A DNA stretch of 64,000 bases. Source: Litsea cubeba (lineage: Eukaryota > Streptophyta > Magnoliopsida > Laurales > Lauraceae). Positions 10,275-21,867 of this stretch are shown here, in pieces. A model generated the notes under the pieces. The model had not been told where the DNA came from and made no database searches. It worked only from the letters and a program-made list of their open reading frames with translations. The stretch spans positions 16,147,948 through 16,211,947 of the forward strand of contig CM022951.1 of NCBI GenBank assembly GCA_012931725.1. The letters are read 5' to 3'. A program made the position numbers and the translations under genes. Within the stretch, counting starts at the first letter, position 1, and the number at the start of each line of letters is the position of its first letter.

Positions 10275-11283
10275 TTATCGTAGTTTGAGGTTCCGCAGGA
10301 CCGGCTTCGGGCGGGTCCGGTCCATTTCCTCTTCCGACTCTGTATCTGACAGAATGATCCTTCCGATCGTCTCAACGTTGTCTTCGGACTCCGAAGTGGA
10401 CGCCTTAGAATTAGACGAAGAACGATCCCCTGGATCCGCCGCGGTTGGTTCTTCGTCCGCTGCGGCCTCCTTGTCTACCTCCGCCGCGGCTTGCTTGTGG
10501 TGGGCAGTCTGCTTCTTATCCTTGTAGCCGCGGTACCTCGGCTCATACCCTAGCAGCCTCCACGCAGACCTGTCGCCGTGGCCGTGGTAGTTTTCCAAAG
10601 AGCGGATCCAAGCTCTGTTCGGCTTCCCAGCCCTCCTCGGAAAGCGGCCGCTCTTCTCTGTCGAACACCTGCAGAACAAACAAGGGACATCATATCGGCA
10701 AATACAAAAGAGCATGAGAAGTAAAGGATGTACTCAGGTTTTAATTACTTGGAGGGGTGCCGTAGTGACGAGGGATCCTGAAATATCTTGCCGAGATGGG
10801 CTCGTCGTCACCGTACTCCCAATTGCCAGTGACCATCAGGAGATCGTCCCCGGCATATTTATTAGAGTCTTCCAAGGCCTGCACGAAGGGCCTCCGCCCC
10901 GACTTGACGCGAAGGTAGTACATGTCCTTCCCGGACTTGCAGATATCGTAGGCCTCCTCGATATCATGGACGCCGAGACTGATGCCCAAAATTGTATTGA
11001 GTGCGTCCGTACCCATTACGATTTTGAAACTGTTAGGCATCAGTTGGCAAGGGCAAAGGTGCCATGCTCGGAGACAGTCCCTAAGCAGAGGGCGGAGGGG
11101 AAACCTAACCCCGCCCTCGATCACGGCCACCAACGGGAACGGCATCCAGCCGTCATAAAAATCCCCAATGGCATAAGACATGACTGGAGCCGCCATGACC
11201 TGGACCCCCTCTGGTATATCATACCTAGCCCTAAGGTCAGCTAGCCCCCTCTCGGACTCTATCCAATGGCTGTAAATACCCAT
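10275..11283 (-). pseudogene. Antisense ORF of a Tat-type Gypsy element (putative 'gypsy-type transposase' domain)
   Basis: The first exon (11283 to 10749) encodes 178 residues. It resembles the plant domain annotated as 'putative gypsy type transposon' (PF04195-like): IPEGVQVMAAP, GGVRFPLRPLLRDCLRAWHL, CPCQLMPNSFKIVMG. A GTAATT donor and a TTCTGCAG acceptor (exon 2 from 10668) suggest a ~79-bp intron. Exon 2 encodes a W/R/Y-rich part (LLGYEPRYRGYKDKK) and an acidic Ser/Glu tail ending near 10275. Simple joining puts exon 2 out of frame, so a frameshift or another splice site must be assumed. A TATA box lies upstream. Its place beside a plus-strand 3' LTR is the usual place for antisense ORFs in Tat elements. 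Confidence 0.6.
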
Positions 11284-11642
11284 CCCTCAGGAAAAGACGC
11301 TAGGGAACGAAAAGAATGTACTAAGAAGCAAGAAGAAACCCTAGACAGAGACAGAGAAAGCCCTAGACAGAGAAAGCCCTAGACAGAACTGAAACCTAGA
11401 AAAACAGAATGGAACAGAAAGAAGAGGAAGGAGACTTACGGAAGGATCAGGACGCAGAACGGAGTCCTGACAGCACCTCTTTCGGAAAAAGAGCCTGGAG
11501 AATCTCTGCAACAGCCTCTTTCGTTCGACAGAGAAGAAGGCAGGAGAAAGGGAAAGAGGGCTCCAAGAGCGAAAGGAAGAAGAAAGCAAGGAAGGAGGAA
11601 GACAGAATGCAAGTAAAAAAAGAAGAAGAAGGGGCGAGCCCC

Positions 11643-11650
11643 TATTTATA
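11643..11650 (-). promoter_or_regulatory. TATA box for the antisense ORF
   Basis: The minus strand reads GGCTATAAATAGGGG, followed by a C/T-rich leader of about 360 bases and the ATG at 11283. It is a convincing TATA match in a sensible place, but transcription is inferred only. Confidence 0.6.
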
Positions 11651-12010
11651 GCCAAAGGATAGGCGCCTAATCATGGCGCCTCTTCGAATTTCAAGAAGGG
11701 CGCGCCTTTTCACTGCGCGCGCCGTCGTGAAAAGACGAGCCAGCCAAATAAAGAGAGACACGTGGAAGCGCCAGCTTGTTTCTCGTGCGCCATTTAATGC
11801 CTCGGGTACGGAAGCGACAGCGGATAGGAGTAAAGACGCCAGCTACCGAAACGGCGGTGGAATTCCGAAAGCCAGGAGACGTTTGAGCTCCCCCGAGCCC
11901 GGGCGAGGAGTCATCTGAACACCGCGGCATTTTGCATCTCGGCGAGGCCTATTCAGCTTCCGACCTCTAAGAGTTGACACCCTTAAAAGCTCGGAAGACT
12001 GGGGGGCAAT

Positions 12011-12758
12011 TGTGTGGGGGTGTTTTCACTAAGCCGAGATCATCACTAGCCCTGACCTCAAAACAGAATGATTATGCCCCCCCCCCCCCCCCCCAAGGCC
12101 AAAGCTGACCGCGGCCGAAGGACCGCGGCATTCGCCGAGGTAAGAGTTCCCGAAGTCGGACCTATCCGACCTCGGCATCGACCCCGGCAACGCGGATTTG
12201 ACAGAGATTGACGGGACCCACGACAGGGCAACGGCGCATGCTAAGGCATGCCCTGCAGACCATCATTACTGACAAAACGGCGCGTACAGGACACGTGCGC
12301 CCCCAGGGCATGACTCCGGGCCAGGCCTGATGGGACCTGGCCCAAAAGTCAGAACCGCCGCCTGACCCAGCAAGCCTAGCATTTAATGAAGCGTGGGTCA
12401 GCATTTAATGCATTATGGGCTGAGTGGACGCAGCCACTCGAGTGGCCGGCCCAGTCTTGGAACTCGCCCACAATAGTCAACCCCATCACCTATAAATAGC
12501 ATCTCCACCCCCATCTTAAAGGTACGTAATCCAGAATACACACTCTTACTCTGTGATTTCCTCTCCATTTTCCTTGCTCGTTCCCTGAACTAACTTAAGC
12601 ATCGGAGAGCCTTGCGCTGCCTGCAGCCAGGGTCCTTTGACGTTTTTTCTCTCTCTTCCTTCTCAGGTCCAGTCGGAGCCACGGCAATCTTCATCCAAAC
12701 TACCCGAGTCAAGGATCCCAATCCCTGATTTAAAGGCCTTAATTTTTAGGCACTTACA
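12011..12758 (+). mobile_element. Gypsy LTR (3' LTR of a truncated Tat-type element)
   Basis: It begins TGTGTGGGGGTGTTTTC directly after a polypurine tract (GACTGGGGGGCAAT, to 12010), so it is a 3' LTR on the plus strand. A TATA box (CTATAAATAG) lies near 12490. The R/U5 part carries CTTAAGCATCGGAGAGCCTTGCG, a word common at plant Gypsy LTR 3' ends. The likely end is CACTTACA at 12758. A C-homopolymer of about 18 bases lies at 12077-12094. The element's gag-pol is missing; to its left are only the antisense ORF and minisatellite. Confidence 0.7.
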
Positions 12759-12891
12759 GATAACAATGCGGTTACCCAAAACATTGCGCAACGCATGGTG
12801 AGGGAAGGAGCCATCCACTTGCAAACTATACTCTACATGCCTGATGCGGTCATGAAACTATACTTTTCAACCAAACATGGTTAAGGGAGAA
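12759..12891. other. Spacer between Gypsy LTR and duplication copy 2
   Basis: This short AT-balanced sequence has no gene. From about 12852 it resembles the ~275-bp monomer (TTTTCAACCAAACATGG), so the monomer array extends slightly left of the duplicated part in this copy. Confidence 0.5.
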
Positions 12892-14923
12892 TATTCACAT
12901 CTGAAAGAAATGATTTTTCTACTTGTGCAGCAAAGTGAAGTAAAAGTAGATCTCACATCATGGCAAAAGGTGAAGTGAGATATAGTAGTAATTAAGTGAA
13001 GTGGGAGAGTGTAAAGTAGTTCCTTTTTGTATTAAATTTATTTTACCACACTTTAGAATGGTTTTATATGGTCAACAAAGTGGCTTGTGGGAAAATGTGG
13101 CAGCTGAACTTTACTTTATGATACATCTTTTTCATCCAAACATGGTAAATGGAGAATATTTACATCTAGAAGGCGTTTTTTCTACATATAGTAAAGTAAA
13201 GGTAGATGTCAAATCAAGTTAAAAGGCGATGTAAAGTAAGGTGAGATAAAGTCTATGGTTGAGTAAAGTGGGAGAGAGAGTGGTAAAGTAGTTTCTTTTT
13301 TTATTGATTGTACTTTATACCACACTTTACCATGGTTTAATGAAGTAAAGAAAAAAATGTCTTATGGTAAAAAAGTGGTTGCTGGACTTTACTTTATCAC
13401 TCTACTTTTTCATCCAGACATGGCTGACGAATGTGTCACATTTGGGTCAATTTTATTTTTGAATTTACCTTACCATTTTTAAAACAAACATTTTCATCAA
13501 ACTCATTGTTATCTTGAATTTTTTGACATATATTATGATTTGGAGTACTTGTCAAACAACTCAATTTAAAATCTGTTGCATTCTTCAAAACTACCAAAGA
13601 GAAAAAATATCATAATATTTATACATTACACTATTCTATTTTGTGTTATTTTATTCTTGTAATATTCAAATCTGTAAATATCTTATTCTATAAACATCCA
13701 AACGAGCCCATAATTATACCTCTTATAATCTCTCACTCTTAACGGTAATTAATTCTAATCCCATGAATTCATCTAAACCTACTAAATTTTAGCATGTATA
13801 AAAGATCTCTTAAATATCTTTACTTCTCCCTTCAAGCTTGCCAATTTGATCCCATCAATTACAAAAATTACTAAAAAAAAGTTTTCACATCAAATCTCCT
13901 AAAATCTCCCTTAACCCTTCTTTCTCTTCTGCAATCTTTTCTATTACATCCAATCCAATAACCACCATCAAGCTTTATTGGTAACGGACTAATGGAATAC
14001 AAGTTGCCCTCTAGTGTGACAAGTTTCTTAAAAAAAAAGAGTTAAGGGCTGCTAATACTTGATTAACGTTTATCATCATGGATGTTTGGCTTTAAGATAT
14101 TCCTTTTGTATTTGATTAATTTCACCTTCCCTTTTTTTTCCTTTTTAAAAAAAGGAGATCTATGGGGTTGATTTTTTTTCCTTTTCCGCTTTCAATTTTA
14201 AAAAGTGGTTTTTTCAATTTATTATCCCAATTTTTTCGTTAGGTCTATTCATAGTTTTATTTTCAATTCTAATTCCGAATTCATATACTCTTCTCAAAAA
14301 ATCTCTTAATTTTAATATCCTTCTCACATTTACTTATTCACCTAAAGCAACTTTGGAGCTGTCTACCAAGTTACCATGTGCCCTAAATCTTGATGAGCCT
14401 GTCTACTATCATTAACTTTTTTTCACCTTCCTCTTTCTATCTCTATGTCCTCTCTTTTTTGATTCATAGGCTTTTTTATACTATTCTAATTTTGATCTCC
14501 ATCTTTTTTCTTTTTTTTTGTCATTATTTGATGATATATTTGTTTCTTTTAAATTTTTTATAATGTTTAAAAAAAAACTTTCAAATTTTAATAAAGTTTT
14601 AGTTTTTCAGCCCTATTGAACACGGGTGTACTTTGCTAGTTATATAAGTAACTTTGCTAGTTATATATAAGTAAGCTCTATCAACGCACCAAGGGCCTAT
14701 CTCGCAGTCACGGAATTCCTCAAGAATTTATAAGCTGGGACTATGTCAAACACTTTATAAAGGAACAAGTATCAAGTGTACACAAGGAGATGGTACACTT
14801 CAAATAAGAACATGGAACCGGACAAAATAGTAGAGAACACCAAGGAGATAGAAAACCAGGAACATAAAGAAATGGATCCAATCGATTTCAAAGAAAGAAT
14901 TAAGTGGAGTCAGGGGTCCTTGA

Positions 14924-15259
14924 TGTTAAGGAGTGGGCTCCATTTGTGGGGGAGTATTAAAGTATTTATGCTACCTCTACTAACGCCTCATAGTTAGCAA
15001 AAAGAATTTAAGATGGTATCAGAGTCAACCGGCCGCGAGTTCAAATCCCAAGAAGAACGACTCAGCGCAAGAAAAAAATGCGTGCCACTAAAAGTGCGCC
15101 GACCGGGTTCCACCTGAGGGAGAGTATTAAGGAGTGGACTCCCACCTTAGGGGGAGTATTGAGTATTGAATAGTATTTATGCTGCATCTACTTACGCCTC
15201 TAGGACGTTTTTGGCCACAAGGATTTTGTAGGAATGGTTAGTAAAATAAAAATTTAAAA
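14924..15259 (+). mobile_element. TRIM-like miniature LTR retroelement (copy 2)
   Basis: Same layout as at 4554-4890. Here the primer-binding-like site, TGGTATCAGAGT at 15014-15025, is closer to the tRNA-iMet complement than in copy 1. Confidence 0.5.
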
Positions 15260-16607
15260 CTCGAGAATTATTTCCAATAATTAACTCTAGGATAGCTCAC
15301 TAGTGATTGTGCCACACATAAGGTAGAAAGAAAGACCACCGGACCACACAAAAATGGATCCGATTAGTTTTCATCTTGGTTTTGACTAGGACAAGACCAG
15401 CCTGGGAATTGGTTCATTGGCATAAGCCGTGCATTTGCTCCACACATCGTTGGAGAGGAAAGGAAATGTTGGGGAATTGACTCTATTGTTTGCATTAAAA
15501 TAAATAGAAACAAGGGAAATAGAATAAAAGGAAGATGTTCCTATTTCTTTTTTTATTATTATATTTTCCTAATAAAAATGGTTATTTGATACTCATTTTT
15601 AAAATTCACATTTGATCATCATTTTTAACCACTTGTAGCATGAATGATATTTATTCAATTGTTAATGTTATACATTAATTATGATGAAAACAAACTGGCA
15701 TGAAAACTACTATAAAAGTCAAGAAAGTGCAAAATAATCAATTTGGTTAAACCAACCAAATGATGCTTTGATTCCTGGGGGTGATCATAATGCATGCGCC
15801 ACAAATTAACACCATGTTTTTATGATATGATGGCCTTAACAAATGGGTTTACTACGAATGGACTCTTTTATCCATCATAAATCCTAGTCCGAGATGAAGC
15901 TTAAACCACACCAATGAAATCCAAAGAACCTAATTAGGCAAATTCTTTATGTCCCTTTATCCATGTATAGACCTTTCTGTTTCCCCATCTCAATGTGGGA
16001 GCCACTAAGTGTTGCCTCTCATGTAAAGGCCCATTGGTTTTGGATCTTGTGAAAATGGAATCAAATGGAATCATATACAGGTGAGATAGTGGGAGAATAT
16101 GGAATAACTTTGAGAATGGGACACCTTAAAAATGCATAGTTTTCTCAACTACGTAGGGCTAATTACATTATATGAATTTAGCTAGATTTAATTAAGATCA
16201 GAACTAAGTTAGATATCTAAGATATTGATGTTGTATATTGTGAATCCTGATCTAGATCCATACATGTAAAAATCCAACAAACTGGATCTAAACTTAAACA
16301 CGTACAGCTCAAATACACATAAAATTATGATCATTAACTAAAATCATCTGTTGGGGCAGCTCCTTTAGATCTATAATCGGCTGGCCCCTGCCAATTTTCT
16401 TAAACAGGTTTGGGTTTGGACTAGAATCATTGCTTTCCTCTACAGGCCCGAAAATCGCAATGAAAAGGGCCAAAACCCTACTTTCATCTAAAGGATGGTG
16501 CCACTTGGGCCTGGATATTAGGCCCAAACTTGACCTAGTGGACTTGTCGAGTCCAATATCTTGTGGAACTTATCAAGATATCACGATATTTTGGTCGTAG
16601 ATGGTAC

Positions 16608-17649
16608 CTGAAGGTTACCTCCTCCGGTGGCCGGAAGACGTAATGGACGGCTGATCAAGTATGTGCCCCCATCCAGGTTGATCTCTGCTCCCCCAAGATT
16701 CTGAATTCCATACATCGAGTGTCCCAGCCCTGTGGGCTGAAATGCAGCCAATATTGCCTTCAAGATTGCATCTGTGCTGTCTTTTTTGCCAGTGGGGTCC
16801 GCTCCATACTTTGTCACGTGAAAGACACGTTGTTTTGATGACATCTGCTTGAATAATCAGGGTCACTAACAATCTTTATCTTGATGATAATAATCATCAA
16901 ATACAATAGTAATCACACCAAACTTAACAAAGAGAAAAATTGTATTGCAAGGATTATATAACAACACATGCAATTGTATTTATGTGGCAGGTTAGTTGGT
17001 GGAAATTAACAAATGACCACTCAAAAAGAAGCGTGGAAATTAATTGATTAGTAATCTATTAGAAATCGATTTCGTCTGGCAATTAATTCGAGCATATAAA
17101 GTCCTAGATTTGATGCATAAACTACCAGATTATGTCCTTTTTTTTTTTTTTAATAGATGACTAATCCACACATCTCTCTTCTATTTCTTATATACCCCAC
17201 ATCTTTGATCTTCAATATGCCCAATTATAATGCTACTAACACAAACATTCACAACAAATGATCTTTATATCATCATGAATGTTACCAAATATCATCTTAA
17301 TATAGAAAATCATGCGATATAAAGAGTTTTTTCTAATATTTATATATCCACTTCTTTTAAATTAAAAGATCATCACCATCATCTTTTTCTTCACTAAAAT
17401 TATCACAACAAAAAAAGATGTCGAGAAAAAAGAGATCACCGGTGGTGCAACGCGTGGACGTGGAGAGTGAGACAGAGGAGCTGCAAATAAGTTGGATTTC
17501 ATCATCTCCATCCTCATCATTTTTTCATGGTGGTTTTCGCCTGATGAAGAGCCCACATCCACCTGAGATTTGTCTTCTGATGCAAGAATCACAGTCCAAG
17601 TGACCACACCCACCAACAGGAAGAAGTACAGACATTTCATTGGAGACAT
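16608..17649 (-). pseudogene. QRT3-like polygalacturonase gene fragment, exons 1-2 (copy 2)
   Basis: Exon 1 runs from 17649 to 17440 (70 codons; signal peptide begins MSPMKCLYFFLLVGVV). Exon 2 runs from 16844 to 16608 (79 codons; YGADPTG and GGTYLISRPLRLPATGGGN). The same GTGATC donor, AAGCAG acceptor and CAG/GTACC donor are present as in copy 1, and the reading frame is intact in both exons. Here the intron is 0.6 kb, the form before the hAT insertion. Exon 2 reads ATGGGGN where copy 1 reads ATRGSN; the Gly-rich form looks ancestral. The rest of the pectin-lyase fold, including catalytic Asp residues, is missing. Confidence 0.75.
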
Positions 17650-18005
17650 TGTTTGAAGAGATTGGGCTCTTTCCCAACATTTGTTGCAAACGAGTAGGAA
17701 AAACTCTTAACTCTCAGTTTATTACATAGATAATTGTGAGAAGAATTCGGATTATCAAATGATAAGGTTTTAACTGTTTGATAAGGATTAAGTTTGAAGA
17801 TGAAACAGTTTCCGTTTAGAATTAAAATTTATGAGGACACAATGTTGCATGCTATATATGTACCGTAAGTATTGCAACTTCTTTCTTGGTTCCTGATCCG
17901 TCAGAGTGTGTCCCTGCATGGAGGGCCCACCTCTTTAAAATCTGGTCCTTTCAAAATGAACATCCTCCCCTCAAGTGAGATATTCCAAAATTCTATTTAA
18001 GTTTA

Positions 18006-18306
18006 CTATAAATTAGCGAATCGCCCCTTAACTTTGTCATTTAAAGGCTTTAGTCTATAAGAGTTTTGTTTAACGCCTGTAGTCCACGCAGCTGGACATA
18101 GGCTTAACTAATTTGCCCATGTAACCACCTAAACACGTCATGCATAACCATTTGAACATATCACACATTTGTAGCCCTAATTTTATGCGTATAAGTACAA
18201 TCCTTTATGACTGATTAGCCCCTATAATTCCTTTGTGGATCAAGTTTTGAATTTCATATGGTAATGGCAATCAATAATGATATGTGTAGAAAATCTCCTT
18301 TCTAAA
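18006..18306. other. Non-genic spacer
   Basis: AT-rich sequence between the duplication and the CACTA terminus. It shows the weak similarity to 8633-8765 noted above. Nothing else seen. Confidence 0.5.
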
Positions 18307-19630
18307 CACTACGTCAAAAACGCTAAAAGACCACCGCCAATAGTCGTGGTTTTTTCCTTTTTGCCACTGATATGACCGTGGCAATTGCCGTAGTGTAGTA
18401 TTTCAAAAGCCACAGCTCGAACCTGTGGAAATTTTAAAAATTACCACAGCCATCACATGTGGATAACAATAAAATAAAACCACACACAAAACCGTGGTTG
18501 TTTTTACTTAAAAAAAATTGGCGAGGTTTTTTTTATTTTTATTTTAAAAATAAAAAAATGCATCTGTTTTATACCAATAACAATAAATTAAATGAGTCTT
18601 CCATAACAATAAACTAAATGGCTCTTCCAAAACATCCAACCCAAACATGTATATAATAATAAAACATTCAACATTATTTCAAACCACCATACAGTAATCA
18701 ACCATCTATTAACTAAAACATTAACATAATTAACAATGTAACCATCCATCACTAAATCTAGTGTCTCAAATTATTCAATTGAAAATGTTAAAAGAAAATG
18801 ATCCTAAATTCAGGGCCATCTATGGCATCGCCTGGTGTGAGATCTTCCATCTTACGTCGTCCGTTTAAGAAGTCAACATCCCCATCGACGGTCTCGTCTA
18901 AAATGATCCTTTTCCAACTTGATTTTTCAACAAACTCATTTCACTGTCTTTCCATATGCGACACATGTATTTTTTTTTGGTCAAATACAACAATTTTAGC
19001 AAAGGTGAACTTGATGGATCAGTGGTTGCCTGGTTGGATTGCGCCTCCTGACGTGAGGAATCTTGCCTTACCTACATATATTATATATTAGGAAAAGCGA
19101 GTAATTCATCAATAGGATATATAATTATGTTAGGGAATATATTATTAATGTAAAATAAATAAAGTACCTGAGATGAACTCCCATGATTACTTGAAAATCG
19201 CATCTGTCCCCCACCATGGGATGCAAGAATTTGCTGCATTTCTCTCATCTACTCCTTCAGTTGTTCCACCTCAGTATGAAGGATGACATTTTCGACTTCT
19301 TCTCCCGCTTTAATGCTTTCTTATAAATAGCTGAACGCGAAATGACATACTTAGAAATTCTTGAACCCATGCCCTTCACATGCCCACGAGTATCACGACC
19401 ACATACCCGTGCCACCGAGTCTTGATCCAGATGTCTTTGTGCAAAGGAAGGGCTATTCTCATGTATTATGCGAACTCTTTCCTGTAAAATGAAAAACATA
19501 ATAAGATTTTAAACTTTGAACAATAATAAGGTTTTCAACTATGAACAAGTCTGCTTTGTACGAAAATGATGCATGAACAAAAAAAAAATGAAAATGAAAA
19601 AGGAATTAAGATTAAAAATTTATGAATGCC
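18307..19630 (-). mobile_element. CACTA (En/Spm) transposon remnant
   Basis: It starts CACTACGTCAAAAACG at 18307, a typical CACTA terminal repeat. The next 200 bases carry short subterminal repeats in both orientations (CCGTGG, CCACAG, CCACGG), as expected for transposase-binding sites. A transposase exon lies on the minus strand at 19168-19481, so 18307 is the element's 3' end. The opposite TAGTG terminus was not found; the right limit given is arbitrary. Confidence 0.7.
19168..19481 (-). pseudogene. CACTA transposase exon (plant transposase, Ptta/En-Spm type)
   Basis: A TTTTACAG acceptor precedes 19481 and a CAG/GTACTT donor follows 19168. The translation includes RVRIIHENSPSFAQRHLD, DSVARVCGRDTRGHVKGMGS and then a Lys-rich part. 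This matches the C-terminal region of plant En/Spm transposases (DxVxxVxGxxxxGxVxGxG). A one-base frameshift near 19300 is needed to join EVENVILHTEVEQLKE, and a stop follows soon after, so the exon is broken. Upstream exons are not recognisable. Confidence 0.65.
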
Positions 19631-19651
19631 TAAAGTTGCCTAATTGACTGA

Positions 19652-20037
19652 TTTCTGTGTAGAATTTCTGCACAGATTGACTGAGTTGCCTTGTTTAGGC
19701 CTCTGGAAAATCAACTTTCCGAAATCTTTTAGAGCCATAATTCTGGGGTTTGACAGAACAACCTCAAGGTTTAACATCCCCAAATTTTGAGTAAAAATAA
19801 GATAATTTGCCTGGGTTTTGAATTGCATACTTTTGGCTCAAAGTCATGCTGAATCTGTTGTCAACAGTGTAGATTTCTTAATTTTCAGAATTGTGACTTG
19901 TATCCAATTCAAATCAGTTCTCAAACTCGATTCTCCAACAACTTAAACATGGTTAAACAAAAATACAACAATAATGAATTCCATGACCAACTTTCCAACC
20001 ATAAAACTATGCATTAATTAAACTAGAAAAAATAGAA
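19652..20037. repeat. ~387-bp direct repeat, unit 1
   Basis: Begins TTTCTGTGTAGAATTTCTGC and ends CTAGAAAAAATAGAA. It is closely similar along its whole length to 20081-20468, separated by 43 bases. No coding potential seen; it may be an internal duplication of the decayed CACTA element or an unrelated repeat. Confidence 0.9.
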
Positions 20038-20080
20038 CACAAAAAAAGTGTAGAAAATTAAATGTGGATACAAGTCACAA

Positions 20081-20468
20081 TTTCTGTGTAGAATTTCTGC
20101 ACAGATTGACTGAGTTGCATTGTTTAGGCCTCTGGAAAATCAACTTTCTGAAATCTTTTAGAGCCATAATTCTGCGGTTTTATAGAATAACTATCAAGGT
20201 TTAACATCCCCAAATTTTGAGTAAAAATAAGATGATTTGCCTGGGTTTTGAATCGCATACTTTTGGCTCAGAAGCATGCCGAATATGTTGTCAACAGTGC
20301 AGATTTCTTAATTTTCAGAATTGTGACTTGTATCCAATTCAAATCAGTTCTCAAACTTGATTCTCCAGAAACTTATATATGGTTAAAAAAAAAACACAAC
20401 AATAATGAATTCCATGGCCAACTTTCCAACCATAAAACTATGCATTAAATAAACTAGAAAAAATAGAA
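20081..20468. repeat. ~387-bp direct repeat, unit 2
   Basis: Second unit, same orientation, with scattered substitutions relative to 19652-20037 (for example GGTTTGACAG versus GGTTTTATAG). Confidence 0.9.
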
Positions 20469-20556
20469 GTTATAACTTTAGCAAAATTTCGACAGTCTCC
20501 CCTGCATTTCGGACCACGAAAAACATCTTGAGTGCACAAATGTATTACCTATTAAT

Positions 20557-20812
20557 AAAACACTTCATATATATAACTCCAATGCCCCTCAAAACTCCAA
20601 TATCAACAATCCATATCATCACATCATATAGTACTTAAAACACTTCATATATATAACTCTAATGCCCCTCGAAACTAGATCCAATATCAACAATCTATAC
20701 CATCACATCACATAGTACAATTAAAACACTTCATATATATAACTCCATTGCCCCTCAAAACTCCAATGTCAACAATCCATATCATCACATCACATGGTAC
20801 TTACATAATGAA
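20557..20812. repeat. Three tandem ~80-86-bp repeats
   Basis: AAAACACTTCATATATATAA occurs at 20557, 20637 and 20723. Each is followed by CTCxAxTGCCCCTCxAAACT and a (C/T)CATATCATCACATCA-type tail. Non-coding. Confidence 0.85.
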
Positions 20813-20875
20813 TTTAAGAATGAAAATTCTTATGTATCTTAAAAACAAATCAATTTGGTGACTTGCAAATGTGAT

Positions 20876-21586
20876 TGTGTGGGGTGGTTTTTAAGGTATT
20901 AAGATTACCTTAACTTCGGCGATAAGATGCCAGCTAGGTGCGCCCACGTGCCGCCCAAGCGCACCTAGGCGCTAGGGTCAGAACATTAGCCGAGACCAGA
21001 CTGATCCCGGCTACGTATTCTGACCCCGGCTGCGCGCACTGACCTCGGCTATGCACCTGACCTTGACCGAGGGAGCCAGGTTGCCAGTCGAGACAAGTAC
21101 TATGATCGCTTCCCTACTTCTGCTACGTCATCAGACACGTGACAGAGTACGGGCATGCACGAATGAGACAGATGTCTGATCTCATCCCAGCCGTCCACAA
21201 TCTTCACCAGATCGCTGACAGGGCGGCATCCAACGGCTGTAGCTATATCCGGGTAGAGCCCGATGATGGATCCGATGGGACCTCAACCGCCAATGACTTG
21301 GGACAGGATCAGGCCCAACATGACATGCATTTAAAGCGATGCGGGCTGATCGTACTGGCAATAAATGCATTATGGGCTATGATGGATCCTCATTTGTTAT
21401 ATTGTGGGCTAATGAGATCATTCCTATCAAATCTATGGGCCCACTCCAAGATATCAAGTAAAATCCTCTATAAATATGAGGGCATTCCAAGACCAAGGTA
21501 TGCGTACACCTCCCCTCTTGAGCCGTTACTCTGACTCTTTTCTCCTTCAACCTTTCTGCTAACTTAGGCATCGGAGATGTGACCGA
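20876..21586 (+). mobile_element. Gypsy LTR, truncated at its right end
   Basis: It begins TGTGTGGGGTGG, nearly the same start as the LTR at 12011. A TATA box (CTATAAATATGAG) lies near 21470. CTTAGGCATCGGAGATG near 21562-21580 matches the R/U5 word of the other LTR. At about 21587 it passes directly into RNase H coding sequence, so the LTR's end, primer site, gag, protease and RT are missing. No polypurine tract precedes it, so it is probably a 5' LTR. Confidence 0.65.
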
Positions 21587-21860
21587 TTTGGAAGTTGTAT
21601 GTTGATGGCTCCGCAACCAAGGAAGGAAGTGGAGCTGGCCTCATTTTGATCAGCCCTGATGGTACACCTATTAAGTATGCAGTGAAGCACCACTTTACTG
21701 CCTTTAATAATGAAGCAGAATATGAGGCCCTCCTCTCTGGCCTGAGATTGGCGGTCGAAATGGACGCCCAGCTCCTCGCCGCTTATAGTGATTCCCAGTT
21801 GATAGTCAATCAAGTAAATGGCGACTTCGAAGTAGTGACGAGAAATCGGAGATCTCAGTA
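21587..21860 (+). pseudogene. Second RNase H (aRNH) fragment of a Tat-type Gypsy element
   Basis: The plus strand encodes WKLYVDGSATKEGSGAGLIL, then FNNEAEYEALLSGLRLA and SDSQLIVNQVNGDFEV. These are the first catalytic Asp, the Glu and the next Asp of the extra RNase H domain typical of Tat-lineage elements. It starts directly after a truncated LTR and ends near 21845. Next to it, the related pol (RT and first RNase H) is on the opposite strand, so an inversion or illegitimate join lies at about 21845-21875. Confidence 0.75.
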
Positions 21861-21867
21861 GGTATCT

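Larger units (their letters stand above)
12892..18005. repeat. Direct segmental duplication, copy 2
   Basis: This is a 5.1-kb segment nearly identical to 2508-8632. It carries the monomer array (about 12900-13460), the AT-rich gene-free stretch (to about 14770), the TRIM-like element and the QRT3-like fragment. It lacks the hAT element and has a ~20-base deletion near 15485. The copies are in the same orientation, 4.3 kb apart, with Gypsy remnants between them. Confidence 0.93.

Noticed and set aside
2508..18005. The two long direct repeats as LTRs of one giant element
   Set aside because: They contain host-type gene exons with introns and have no primer site or purine tract at their inner edges; a segmental duplication fits better.
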